64,000 nt of DNA from Morella rubra. Taxonomy: Eukaryota; Streptophyta; Magnoliopsida; Fagales; Myricaceae. Positions 23,760-33,947 of the stretch are shown in pieces. The translations under genes and the position numbers were made by a program. Below the pieces are notes generated by a model. It ran no database searches, had not been told where the DNA came from, and saw only the letters and a list, made by a program, of their open reading frames with translations. Where the stretch lies: NCBI GenBank assembly GCA_003952965.2, contig CM025855.1:9706174-9770173 (forward strand), written 5' to 3'. The stretch's first letter is position 1. Each line of letters starts with the position of its first letter.

Positions 23760-24984
23760 TTGACTACTCTCATCATCATCATCCGTGAGTTTTAGAACGT
23801 GACGGACGTGACGAAGGTGCTCCTCTATCAGCACGACCCGCTCAGTCAAGGGAAAGAGCTCCGCACCGGTTGCCACCTTTCAGAACCTCTTTAAGCAGCG
23901 ACCTCCTTCTTCCACCCAACGTCCATGTCGGCGACCTTCTGCTCCAAAGCCGTCAGACGACGACTGATATCACTGACCATGCAATGGGTGGGCTGCAAGA
24001 CCGATTCCATCCGCTGAGACAGCTCCGTCATCATACTGTCCATCCAACTCGGCCGCTGTGCCCCAAGTCCCTGAGTCGAGCTCTGCCCAGGATCCTCCCC
24101 CTCCATTGCCTCCTCAGGCTGCTCCTGTCGTCTTACTCTAGCAACCCGAGCGGCTTGCAGCGCTCGACGTGTCTGGGCAATCGATTTGGAGAGCGTGGTC
24201 TTGTTGATCGACCCAAGTGGAAGCGCCCTCGGCTCGTCACCACTCTCGGGTACCATCATGGCGTGCAGGAACTGGGTCAGAAGAATCCATGCGGCAATGA
24301 AATCGTAGCATCAGTCTTCAAGGCCTCTGCACGAATGGACAGGTAGATGTATGATGCTATATCAACAGGTAGCCCCCGTACAACTGCCAGGTACAGGAAC
24401 TCGGCCCGACTATAAGACAGCTCTGTGGTGTGCTTCTTCGGGTCGATGGAGGAGCATAGGATCAGATGCATGATCCGCCAAAAAGGAAGCAGCTGCCCGT
24501 GTACCATAAAGGATCCCTCCAAAATTGTTGTATCATCGCCCAGCATGGTCCGGAATACCTCGGCCTTAGTAGGCCGGCCCTCCTCGCTCATTGGCAGGTT
24601 TGGGAACGCCGTCAAATCTCTCTCGTACCCCAAGAAATTCGCCAGCTCGTCAGGCGAGAATATGATCGGAACGTTACGGACAGTGAGCTCCATACTAGGC
24701 TCCTCGAGGTCCCTCGCCCGTAATATAGAGCAATAAAACTCCCGCACCATATTCTTTGACGCATAGCCGGTCCTGTGGATTAACGGAAGCCAACCTAACC
24801 CCTCCACCACCTCCGGAAGCGTCCGACCCTCAAATGTGAGATCGTTAAAGTCTGCCAACTTGATATCCCGCTCGACAACAATCGAGCGAGACATAATGAT
24901 CGTTGTATGCTGCTCCACCGTTAAAGTTCGAGCGGAAGATTGCTCGTCATCAGCCTGGCTACTGGTACGTGCACGCTTACTCAT
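23760..24984 (-). pseudogene. CACTA-1 second ORF: putative plant transposon protein domain plus coiled coil, frameshifted
   Basis: The start at 24984 begins MSKRARTSSQADDE, directly after a run of subterminal repeats. Residues about 50-260 hold a domain I recognise as the putative plant transposon protein type (Pfam Transposase_32-like): ASKNMVREFYCSIL, VRNVPIIFSPDELANFLGY, RPTKAEVFRTML, PFWRIMHLILCSSIDPK, SRAEFLYLAVVRGLPVDIAS and LPHG-F. A one-base frameshift near 24275 breaks the frame at that point; the next frame continues LTQFLHAMMVPE. The C-terminus has the motif RPSWMD, QPTH and RRLTALEQKVADM, a coiled-coil-like helix. A stop at 23889 is followed in another frame by IEEHLRHVRHVL. Function is unknown; it may package or assist transposition. 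A partial second copy of the C-terminal part lies at 26653-27104. Confidence 0.75.
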
Positions 24985-25390
24985 TTTTTCAGAATCTGCA
25001 CAAAAAGCGTTCGCACGGTTAGAGATACGTCCGAACCAAAATTCCGAACAGCGATAAACAGAGTCCGAACAACAGCTTTGGATAACCGTCCGACATAGTT
25101 CGCTCGGTTGAATATCCGTCCGAACAACGTTCGCACGGTTGGATAACCGTCCAAACATCTTTGGATATCCGTCCGAACTTCAAGCAGATAAAAAAACTAT
25201 TTAAATTTAACATTAAATCGTCCGGACTGCATTGAAAAAGTGTCCAGACACAATCAAAACGACAAGAGTTAACACAATCAAAACGACAAAGTTAACACAA
25301 TCCGACGGCTAAATAACGTGTCCGGACAACTAAAGAACGCGTCCGGACGACTAAATAAAGTGTCCGGACGCTTTCTGGTGGACGACCGAG
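24985..25390. repeat. CACTA-1 subterminal repeat cluster 2
   Basis: Frequent GTCCGAAC and GTCCGGAC words. CGTCCGGACG is exact at 25340-25349, with close variants at 25318-25325 and 25371-25380. Lies just upstream of ORF2, so it could also act as its promoter. Confidence 0.75.
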
Positions 25391-25759
25391 TTAACTCAGC
25401 CATGGCAGCGTCCCTCCCCCTCCCCACACCCCAAAAATACAACCAAAACACAAACTAATACACTTAAAACAAACCTAACACTTAACACAATCACTTTCTA
25501 CGTAAAAATCAATTAAAAAACACAATGTACTATGCAAAAAATGGAATTGAAATTCTATACGTAAAAGTATAAAAAAAATGCAATTTTTACCATTAAAATC
25601 TTGTTAAAAGTAAGCAAAATATACCTGGATGTGATTAGATCCACGAAAGAGTGATATTTCGTCAAGATTTGTGAAGAAAAAACTTGAGTTTTGAGAGATT
25701 TTTTAAGGAGAAACGGTTCGGTATTTGTGAAAATGACGAACTGTCGACTTATGAAAATA
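25391..25759. other. AT-rich spacer between subterminal clusters
   Basis: A-rich DNA without ORFs or recognisable motifs, separating repeat clusters 2 and 3. Confidence 0.4.
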
Positions 25760-26165
25760 CGTCGCTAGCATCCGGACACCAAACATGCCGTCCGGACTCT
25801 TTTCTGCACACGTGGCCCAATCAACGTACTTCCTATTAAATGCCAAAATTTAAACCGTTTAAAACCGTTCGGCACAATAAACACGTCCGGACGTTTTATC
25901 ACAGCGTGCGAACGTCATTCCACTGAATTTACGCGACGTGGAAGCGCACGTTTGGCTGAATAAACGGCGAATATCGTCCGGACGTCTATAACTCGTGCGG
26001 ACGGTGACAGCCGTTTTCAACTTTCATATAACGTAAACACGTGTACGCCATGCGACGGTTTCGGGAAAGTCCGGACGGTTCCTAAACCGTTCCAACGCCT
26101 ACCTCATTTACTCTCAATTGCGATATGGGAGTCCGGACTCTCTTAGACACCGTCCGAACGTCTAG
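25760..26165. repeat. CACTA-1 subterminal repeat cluster 3
   Basis: Contains the 12-base palindrome ACGTCCGGACGT at 25883-25894, GTCCGGACGG at 26069-26078, and many variants with one or two changes. Confidence 0.75.
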
Positions 26166-26652
26166 CAGATTTATTTTGCATGTTAAAGTCACTAAATTTA
26201 CTTTACTTCACAAAACCTAATTTATTTAAATGATTTAATTTACGTAAATAATTTAATTTATTTCATTCAATTTAACGCAATGTATTTTGGCACAAATATT
26301 TAACTTAATTTATTTATTTTGAATACATAAAAAATATATATATAGTTAGGCATACTTTTATATTAAATATCCGTTATAACTAATCACCAATTTAATTGTA
26401 ATTGCAAGCTAATTACTCTAACCGTTACAATCTAATTACACTAACCGTTCCGTTAGTGTAATCACCCATTTAATTTTACTAATTATCCGTTTAAATTGTA
26501 ATAAATTTAATCTAGTGAAAAAACATAATTAATATAAAATATCAAAAATAATCCAAATACCGAACGAAAAACACAATCATAATGTCTAGTACAAGCCGGA
26601 AACGGTCCTTCAAACGATAAATAAATAATAGTGATAAAGCATAAACAGAAGA
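26166..26652. other. AT-rich spacer inside CACTA-1
   Basis: Very AT-rich, with a short tandem motif ACTAACCGTTCCGTTAGTG and CTAACCGTTACAATC near 26415-26460. No gene. Confidence 0.4.
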
Positions 26653-27104
26653 CTAGTCCAAATCACGAGCTGCCTCTGGCTCGTCCAAATCTTGTCCGAG
26701 GGCATCACGAACATGCGCCAAATGCTCCTCCATATTATCCACCCGTCTGACGAGTGTCTGCAGTTGTACCGGAACGGTATGGACAGACTGGGACAACTGA
26801 GACAATTGTTCTCTAATCCTTATTATTTCCATCCGCATAATATTCAGCTCTTCCGTTATAGCCCTATCGTTAGAGCAAGTTTGGTCTCCAGACCGGTCAA
26901 GCGACATTGGAGCTCCATGCACAACGAATGCGTCGGCTGCACTATCGCCCGAATACTCTCGTTTAACTCCGCTAAATAGGCGTCTGCCCAAGCTGGTCGC
27001 TCTGTTTGTCCCTCGACATTGGTGATACTTCTCCCAGAGCGTTCCATGGTGAACCTAGCAAAAACCGTCCGAACGTCATCATAAACCATTCGCACGAACA
27101 TCAA
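26653..27104 (-). pseudogene. partial duplicate of CACTA-1 ORF2 C-terminus
   Basis: Two overlapping frames share the ORF2 tail pattern: ERPAWADAYLAELN, VQPTHS and CRLTGLETKLA in one; MRMEIIRIREQLSQLSQSV and VDNMEEHLAHVRDAL in the other. Heptad-like spacing suggests a coiled coil. The N-terminal transposon-protein domain is absent, so this is a fragment or an ancestral copy that lost its 5' half. It sits between subterminal repeat clusters 3 and 4. Confidence 0.6.
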
Positions 27105-28065
27105 ACTGCGTCGTTTAAATTTTAGAGCGTCCGAACGTACAATGACATAACGTCCGGACGTTTAAGAAAACTTTCGGACGGTGTAAAAAGATGTCCGAAC
27201 GTGTTTCGATGAACACCAGCAAAACAGCCTAATTTGATAGACACAAACAACACAACAAACTAAACAAGGACGGTATTTAATCGAAATGCATGAAATTGAG
27301 AAGCAAATTCATAAAGGAAGTTTTACCTGAAGTTCCTTGAGAGATCTCAAATGGATAGTGAAAACGTTTGAGAGAAGTGAGTGAGTTTGTAATTTTGACA
27401 AAGTCTGGCGGTTTTAATGTGCCCAGTACCCGTCCGAACTCTGTAGATTCGAGTTCGGACGCTTCTCAGTGGTTATATTCACACGTGGCCCTATCAAATT
27501 TAACGTCATTAAAATGCCCGATTCGAAAAGGTTCTAGAACTTATACATGGACGCTATTTATGGGTCCGGACGGTATCGATGTCACGGGTCTGAAGTTTTG
27601 CAACGTGGAACCACACAATTCGCGGAAGAAGCATTTATAATTGTGCGGACCTTTTTTGTCCTTGTCCGGACGTAATTATTTTTTTGTTAGAACGCTGTTG
27701 ACAACGTTTGGACTGAATAGAGTGTTCATGAGATTTTTAATTTGTCACTCTATCCTGACGATTATTATTCGTTAGGTGATGTACGTTCGGACGTTATATA
27801 AAACAAGTCCGGACGGTCGTGTAAAAATTGTGACGATTCTAATTGTCACTCAGTTACGACGATTTGGAATTTGTCACCCTGCAACGAGTCCGAACGTGTT
27901 TCTTGTTAGTCCGGACGGTCCTTTGTTTTTGTGACAATTTTTATCGTCACTCATTCGCGACGCGTGTATGTCGTCACACCAGAAATACGTCCGAACGGGT
28001 TTTTGGCCGGTCCAGACGGTTTTGGCGTTCCTGGATGGTTTTGGGTGACGAAATTAATATTTTGT
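27055..28065. repeat. CACTA-1 subterminal repeat cluster 4 (terminus-proximal)
   Basis: The densest array: CGTCCGGACG at 27151-27160 and many CGTCCGAACG/CGGTC variants up to about 28035, alternating with TTGTCAC/GTGACGA words. Closest to the 28144 terminus and therefore the likely main accessory-protein binding region. Confidence 0.8.
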
Positions 28066-28079
28066 CATAGAAAGTTCAC

Positions 28080-28126
28080 TTTAGGTGACAAAATTTAGTT
28101 TGACACCCATAATTTTGTCACCTAAA
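28080..28126. repeat. 16-bp perfect inverted repeat next to the CACTA-1 terminus
   Basis: TTTAGGTGACAAAATT at 28080-28095 pairs perfectly with AATTTTGTCACCTAAA at 28111-28126 across a 15-base loop. It starts 18 bases inside the element end. Confidence 0.85.
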
Positions 28127-28144
28127 ACTAAATTTCTTGTAGTG

Positions 28145-28989
28145 GACAGTCCTTGCACGTTGCTGGCATTCCTTCAATCTCAGAGTCCGCAGGCACACGA
28201 ACTGTGCAGCGTTAAAAACAAACGAATTGTAACGTATGATCATTAAAAAAGAAATAAAAACAAAAAAGCAAATCTGGATCGAATTCAAAAACGTTACTAT
28301 GCAATGTTACCGTTCAAGGTTAAAAACAAACGAAATTGAATTATAACATATAGTATTTCTAATGGAGCAGAAGGGAAATTAATGAAGTAAAAAAGATTAG
28401 TGAAGAATTTTGGAAATTACGTGGATCTCATTTCAGAAAAATCTACCAAAAAATTTGAACTTTGTGTTCTCTATAATTTGGATCAAAATTATAGCGAGCT
28501 CCATTAATTATAGTGATCTTACTTAGTGAGCTGCATGCATTCGATTCGAAAAGCCTCGCCTTTCGCCGATTATGGCGAAGCCAGTTAATGGTGCTAATTC
28601 GACTGGCTAGGAAGATAACGCAGTAAAAGTAGTCTTACCTGTGGCCCATGCATGCAGTGTGAGGCGCTCGAACATTTGTACGGATAGGCGCCCCAAGCAG
28701 TCGTTTTTTGCCCTCAACATTGAAGGCCCACACGTCCAACCAAAGTTCTAGCCTTTCTAAGCCTTTTTGTTTTTGTTTTTGTGTTTTTTTCTCAACATGC
28801 TCAAGATTAAAGCCCTAATCACTAATTAGAAATTATCACACTAATATCTCCAATTAAATCAGATTCTAATCTTACTATATAAACTTAATTGAGACTAAAT
28901 TAACAAAGCACGTACAAGAGTGATTAAAAATTAGAAAGCCTAACCTTGATAATTAACAAATTCAAAGACTTAAGAAAAATAATTTAATT
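28145..28989. other. gap without recognised gene
   Basis: AT-rich DNA between the CACTA-1 terminus and a second CACTA fragment. TTAAAAACAAACGAA recurs at about 28213 and 28321. No ORF or RNA gene is supportable. Confidence 0.4.
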
Positions 28990-29268
28990 AAATAAGAGAA
29001 AATGCCAAACATTGTTCGTGACTCCCCACGCACAGGACACGCCTGCTTATTGTCATTTTCCTTCTAGAATAAAAAATAATCATTTCATGAATCTGGTTGA
29101 AAGTAAAACCTAACCCATTTTTTAGCTTTTTTTTTACCCTTAGTATGACTTGGGTAGCGTCTTCTTGGGAAGGGTGTCTTTGAAAACTAGAGTACCTCGT
29201 TGAATGAGTTGGTACTCCAATTATTCTTGTCTTAACGTTAAATGGCAACTTTGAATACTTGAGACACC
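28990..29268 (-). pseudogene. CACTA transposase fragment (family 2)
   Basis: Matches about 56450-56690 of the second CACTA element on the same strand, with the shared minus-strand reading GLGFTFNQIHE plus a cysteine-bearing tail. Covers only the region between the N-terminal domain and the TNP2 block. It ends exactly where direct repeat B begins. Confidence 0.65.
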
Positions 29269-29836
29269 CAAGGAAATGCCACCGGATTATGGACAACAAC
29301 AAAAATTCACCTTGGTTCCAGGGTCCAATATTCAAAGTCTTTCTAGACCCCCTGTGGGTGGGTAAGGCAGCCAACCTTGACTAACCATCCGCTCGAGACT
29401 TCTATAAGATTGAGGTGACGTTTAATGGGAAATTTTCTAACTTTTTAAATTGTTTTAGGAGAAATCAAATTTTTTACCATCAAAAATAAAAAATTCAAAA
29501 TTTTTTGCAGTCACTTCAATATTTTTCATAAAAAAATATATCAAATTTTCTCTTTTTTATTTTTTTATTTTTTTTTATTTTTTACATTTATAATATTCTA
29601 AATCTCACATGGAGTAAAAGAAAAGAAAATAAAATAAGAAGTAAGTTCTATAAGAACCAAACCCCACATTAAGACTTTATTATATTGAACTAGATTTTAT
29701 AAATGATCTAAGGAGCTTCAATTGCAATCTTAACTAGCTATTTTGAAGTCAAATAACAGATATGGTGGTGAGTGCTCGCCCTTGAGACGTTGCAAATACT
29801 ATCAAAGCGGTACTAGTAAGAATAGGAGAAGAGAAA
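29269..29836. repeat. direct repeat B (partner at 18016-18571)
   Basis: Near-identical to repeat A from AGGAAATGCCACCG to GAGAAAGAATA, including the GGGTGGGTAAGGCAGCCAAC core. Here the left border is a CACTA fragment instead of the SABATH flank. Confidence 0.8.
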
Positions 29837-32200
29837 GAATACGTTTTAGAAGAGTTAAGTCCCACATTAAGACCTTAACAAACTTTATTATTTTTTATTA
29901 AAAAATTGAATCAAATCTTCCATCTCCCCACTTTAACAAATTCTGATAAAAATAATGATAGAATCTAGCATCCTTAAACTTTTTTTCACAAATTCTCATA
30001 AAAAGTCAAACTCCCCTGCTCAAAATTCTTAAAGTCTTTGCTTCCTAAACATCACTTAAGACTAGGCTAATGGCCTTTTAGAAAATTCAATTGATCGGAT
30101 GTTTAGAAAATTATTATTTTTATACAAAAAGTAGCTGGAAAATTATAGGATTGGCCATGATTACTGCGAAGTTGGCCCCTCCCTCCTTTTTAACCACAAA
30201 AAAGGACCTGTCGCTCCTGGCCTTCTTTCAAGGTAATATATATATATATATATATGCAAGAAGCCAACGTCTTTAGTTCATGATTATTTGGAACGGTTTA
30301 ATTGAAATGATGTTCAGCTTCGTCAATTCATTTCGTGAGGTTATCTCACGAACATGATCTATTCTATGCATATTGATAGTATCTGAAGTCTATCACAAGT
30401 GCATGAATCGTGACAAGTAAAATAGGATAAAAAAAGAATCGTTTCTACAAGACGGAGATTCAAGTACCAATTTATAAAATTTCTTATATTATTTAAACGA
30501 TCCCAAATTGATGTGAATGATTGCAAATTCTTAACTTAAAAAATCAAATATTAAAGATTTTTAAGACTTAGATTTCATCAATTGCATTCTTTCAATGAGT
30601 TTAATCCTATGCCTACTTTCGTGATCACAAAATTAATAAGATTCATTATGCTCTTGAATATAGGTCACAAGAGTGTGTATTTATTTCTAAATTACACTAC
30701 CAAAGTTTGATGAATTCACGAACTAATATTAAACTTCAACTATCGTTACTTCATTCAACACTTAAGCATCAATTCATAGCCAGTAAGTTGCAAGAATGAA
30801 AATCAAAATCGTCAATTACAATTAATAAATTATATTCATTACATCCATATCAAATCATATAAAAAATTCAATGACTACGTCCTAGCCTTAGAATAAGAAA
30901 ACTAGCAAATTATAACTAATAAAACAATCCAATTATTTTTCAAAGATAAATTCGAATTTAACATTCTTAATAATAATAATTCAAAAACAAAAAACTAGAG
31001 AAAGAAGAAAAACTCTGAAATTGTAGAAATTCTCGGCTACGTTCCTCCTCTAAATATCTTTCCTTTTTTTGTTTTCTAAGTAAACTTTATTAAACTTGTG
31101 AAATAGAATCTACAAAAACCAGCATTGATCACAGAGTTTTAATTCGTAAAACAAAAAATACTGCTGACAAAAATAAAATCGAAAGAAGTGGTCTCAAAGC
31201 CCCCACTTCGTCTGAATCCTTCGAAGATGCAGCACCTTATTAAAAAGCTAGCTCAAGTAATTTTATACGCACTGAAATTCAAGATTCGCTTTTCAATTTT
31301 TAAATCAATTATCTTTTCAATTTTTAAAACAGAATCTCTTTTCAAATTTAAAAGCAAATTTGTTTTTCAATTTTTAAATCAATTATCTTTTCGAATTTTA
31401 AAATAAAATCTCTTTTCAATTTTTAAAAAGATTTTACTTTTCAAATTTTAAAATAAATTTGAAATCCGAAATTAGAGGCTAATTTTATTACCAACTAGAT
31501 TTAGAGCATCAAAAAGACATAATTTGGAGTTTGATCCTTCAGGAAGTTTTAGATCTCGTTCTCAGCTTTCCAACACATCTGAGATTACATTTTTCTGACT
31601 TCTAAAACTCTAGATAGATGACAAAAACCGAAATAATGTTTGTGCTATAGTAAACTTCTGGACAGATTCAGATTTCTCTGTTTTTTATAAATTTTGAACT
31701 TCAAAATGGCAGAATTGGATTTTGAACTCTTCAGAAAAGTTTTAGGCCTGCATCTTAGCTTTCCAACAAGCAAAACAACACCTAAATTCGAGATTTGTAG
31801 CTCCAGTTAGAATCCAGAAACTGAATAGTATTCTATTTTTACTAGTAGGATTTGCTCTCTTAGTTTAGCCCGAATTCTACTCTTCCCATCAGATTAATTT
31901 CAACTTTATTAAATACTTAAATATCTGCAAACATCAAGAATTCTTAAGAATTAAATAAATGTAAAAAACACTTAAAATTCTAAACAAATGAACTAAGAAA
32001 CATACAAAACACTCTGAATCAAAACAATTACTATTAAGAAAATATGTGATATAAATTCCCACATCACATATCCTTCTACTTGAAGCTCAGGAAGTTGATC
32101 TTTCTTCCATTGGTATGCGGTGGTTTATATTCTTAAGATCCACATTGGCGTTGGACAATCACCCATGAGGACTGACACCGGACGCCTCTATTCTACATAT
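29837..32200. other. AT-rich gap, possibly a decayed element
   Basis: No supportable gene. Includes a TA microsatellite at about 30236-30255. 30380-32080 reads like old retroelement-type DNA but gives no coding motif, PBS or TIR. Confidence 0.35.
31279..31455. repeat. degenerate tandem repeat, TTTTCAATTTTTAAA type
   Basis: About six imperfect units of some 26-30 bases, built from CTTTTCAATTTTTAAA followed by TCAATTAT or AGAATCT. Noncoding. Confidence 0.7.
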
Positions 32201-32435
32201 GTATACATAATGCACGCTAATGTTTACCAAATAACTAGACAAGTACACTACGAGAAAATTGGTCAACAACGATGACCAGATCCGTAGCCAAAAATGGAGA
32301 AAATCGTTGTAGAAACTATTCAGCCGCGACAAAGGGTCGTTGAAGCGTGGTCAAGGTTGCTGCTTTACTAATGTTTACCAAATAACTAGACAAGCATACA
32401 TAACGCACGCTAATGTTTAGCAAATATCTAGATGA
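32200..32435. repeat. short direct repeats around a CACTA-end-like insert
   Basis: CTAATGTTTACCAAATAACT occurs at about 32217 and 32370, and a variant at about 32409. Between the first two lies a stretch of about 120 bases beginning CACTACGAGAAAATTGG, resembling a CACTA terminus. Confidence 0.55.
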
Positions 32436-33947
32436 GACGTAGCCCATGATATAAAATATATTAATAGAATAAATATATTTTGTACTTTAATTTATTTTTT
32501 TTGTCACATTATACACACAAACTATTGATGATTTCAAACACTTTGCACATCTGTTAAAATTTTCTGTCAATTTGAACGGAAAATAATTTTTTGGTATGTG
32601 AAATGACAATTTTATTCCAATAATTTTATTGACAATGATCATTTCATGAAGGTAAAATCATTATTTTAGGCGCCAAAAAATCAATTTTTGTTAAAATTGA
32701 TGTAAAATTTTAATCGAGGATACAGAATATTGGAAATCAATATATAGTTAAAATAATAGTTGAGAGTGTAAAATATCAAGATCCTCATAGTTTGAGAGCG
32801 TAAAGTGTATTTATTTCTCATATTCATTTACCAAAAAAAAAAAAAGGAAATAAATGGATACATTTTTCTCATTTATTAATGTTGCAACCTGGTCTCACAA
32901 AGAGCTGTATATATAAGCATACTTGCAAAGAAAATTGCATAAATAACCTCTGAGAAAAGTGCAGAAGCAGGTCTCTTAAAAAAATATATATAGATCTATA
33001 TTAAAAAGAACCAATCAGTCATAAGAATAGATCTATATTAGATTTGATGAATTTATTTAGTAAAAAAGTAATGAAGTTTGTTAAAAAGTAAGGAGAGAAG
33101 ATTTGATGTGATTTTTTTTTTTTTTTAAATATTGAAGTTGGTGCAAAAAGATATTAAAATTTATGTGAAAATTTTAAAATTTGGTTGTTAGGTTATGAAA
33201 AATTTTACTTTTTAAAAATTTTATTTAAAATGTGAATATTTTGATTGTGGCAAACATCATCCAAGTCTTTCTGAGCTACCTCTAGCTTTTTGTTGGGAAT
33301 CTAAATAGTAGGGACCATCCTTAAGACAGAGATATAAATTGCCAAAAGCTGTTATGAAAATGTAGATTGTATTCTTTAATATTTTTTTCCTTATGTGAGG
33401 GCAGTACCTCTTAATTGGAGGCCCACACATAGAATAATATTTAATTAAAATATGGTGAAATGTGGAGTCAGTTCTTAAGTTCATGAATTTGCCTCTAATA
33501 CCATGACGAAGTTTAGGAGAAGTGATTTTAATAGAATTGCTATTGGAGAATTTAGGGGTCAAGCTTATTTTTCTCATTCATATATTCTTATTTATTTATA
33601 TAGAGATATTGCAAACTTAACAGGAAAAGAAAACATAATGAGAATAATAAAAACAAAAAATAAAAATTTACAATCTTTCAGTAGAGAACCACATTAATAA
33701 TATGCGAACATAACCCAAGTAGATAATTGGCAGTGAGAAACCAGTACTCTTTCTATTCTATTGTGGAATTTGCAAACTCAAATTTTGACATGAGAGTTGG
33801 TGAAAAAGTAACGAGAGAGAAGTTTTGAATGAAGTTTTTATATTTACTGTAACGGAAATAGATAATTTGATCGGAAGAGAAATTATTTTTTATATTTAAA
33901 TTTTGTGAATCAAACGCCAGGACATATGTCAGCTTGAAAAGCTGGCA
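32436..33947. other. 3' flank of SABATH copy 2
   Basis: Noncoding. 32840-33040 matches 45230-45395 downstream of the SABATH pseudogene, and 33490-33760 matches 60140-60400. It therefore belongs to the ancestral duplicated unit. Confidence 0.55.

Larger units (their letters stand above)
18572..28144 (-). mobile_element. CACTA (En/Spm) element 1
   Basis: The 5' end is at 28144: GTAGTG preceded by TTTCTT, so the inverted terminus reads CACTACAAGAAA, the usual plant CACTA TIR. Reading leftwards it contains a long subterminal-repeat region, a second-ORF relic, then the transposase. The left (3') end is uncertain. A CACTAC sits at 18592, but transposase-like acidic coding seems to run to it and direct repeat A starts at 18571, so the 3' end may be truncated. 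No 3-bp target duplication fits a 18592-28144 pairing. Confidence 0.8.

Noticed and set aside
23870..24346. 158-residue plus-strand ORF
   Set aside because: It is the antisense shadow of the CACTA ORF2 coding sequence.
18592..28144. 18592 CACTAC as the certain left end of CACTA-1
   Set aside because: Homology to the other end is only eight bases, the flanking triplets do not match, and transposase-like acidic coding seems to run to it.
31188..31406. 72-residue ORF
   Set aside because: Made entirely of the AT-rich TTTTCAATTTTTAAA tandem repeat.
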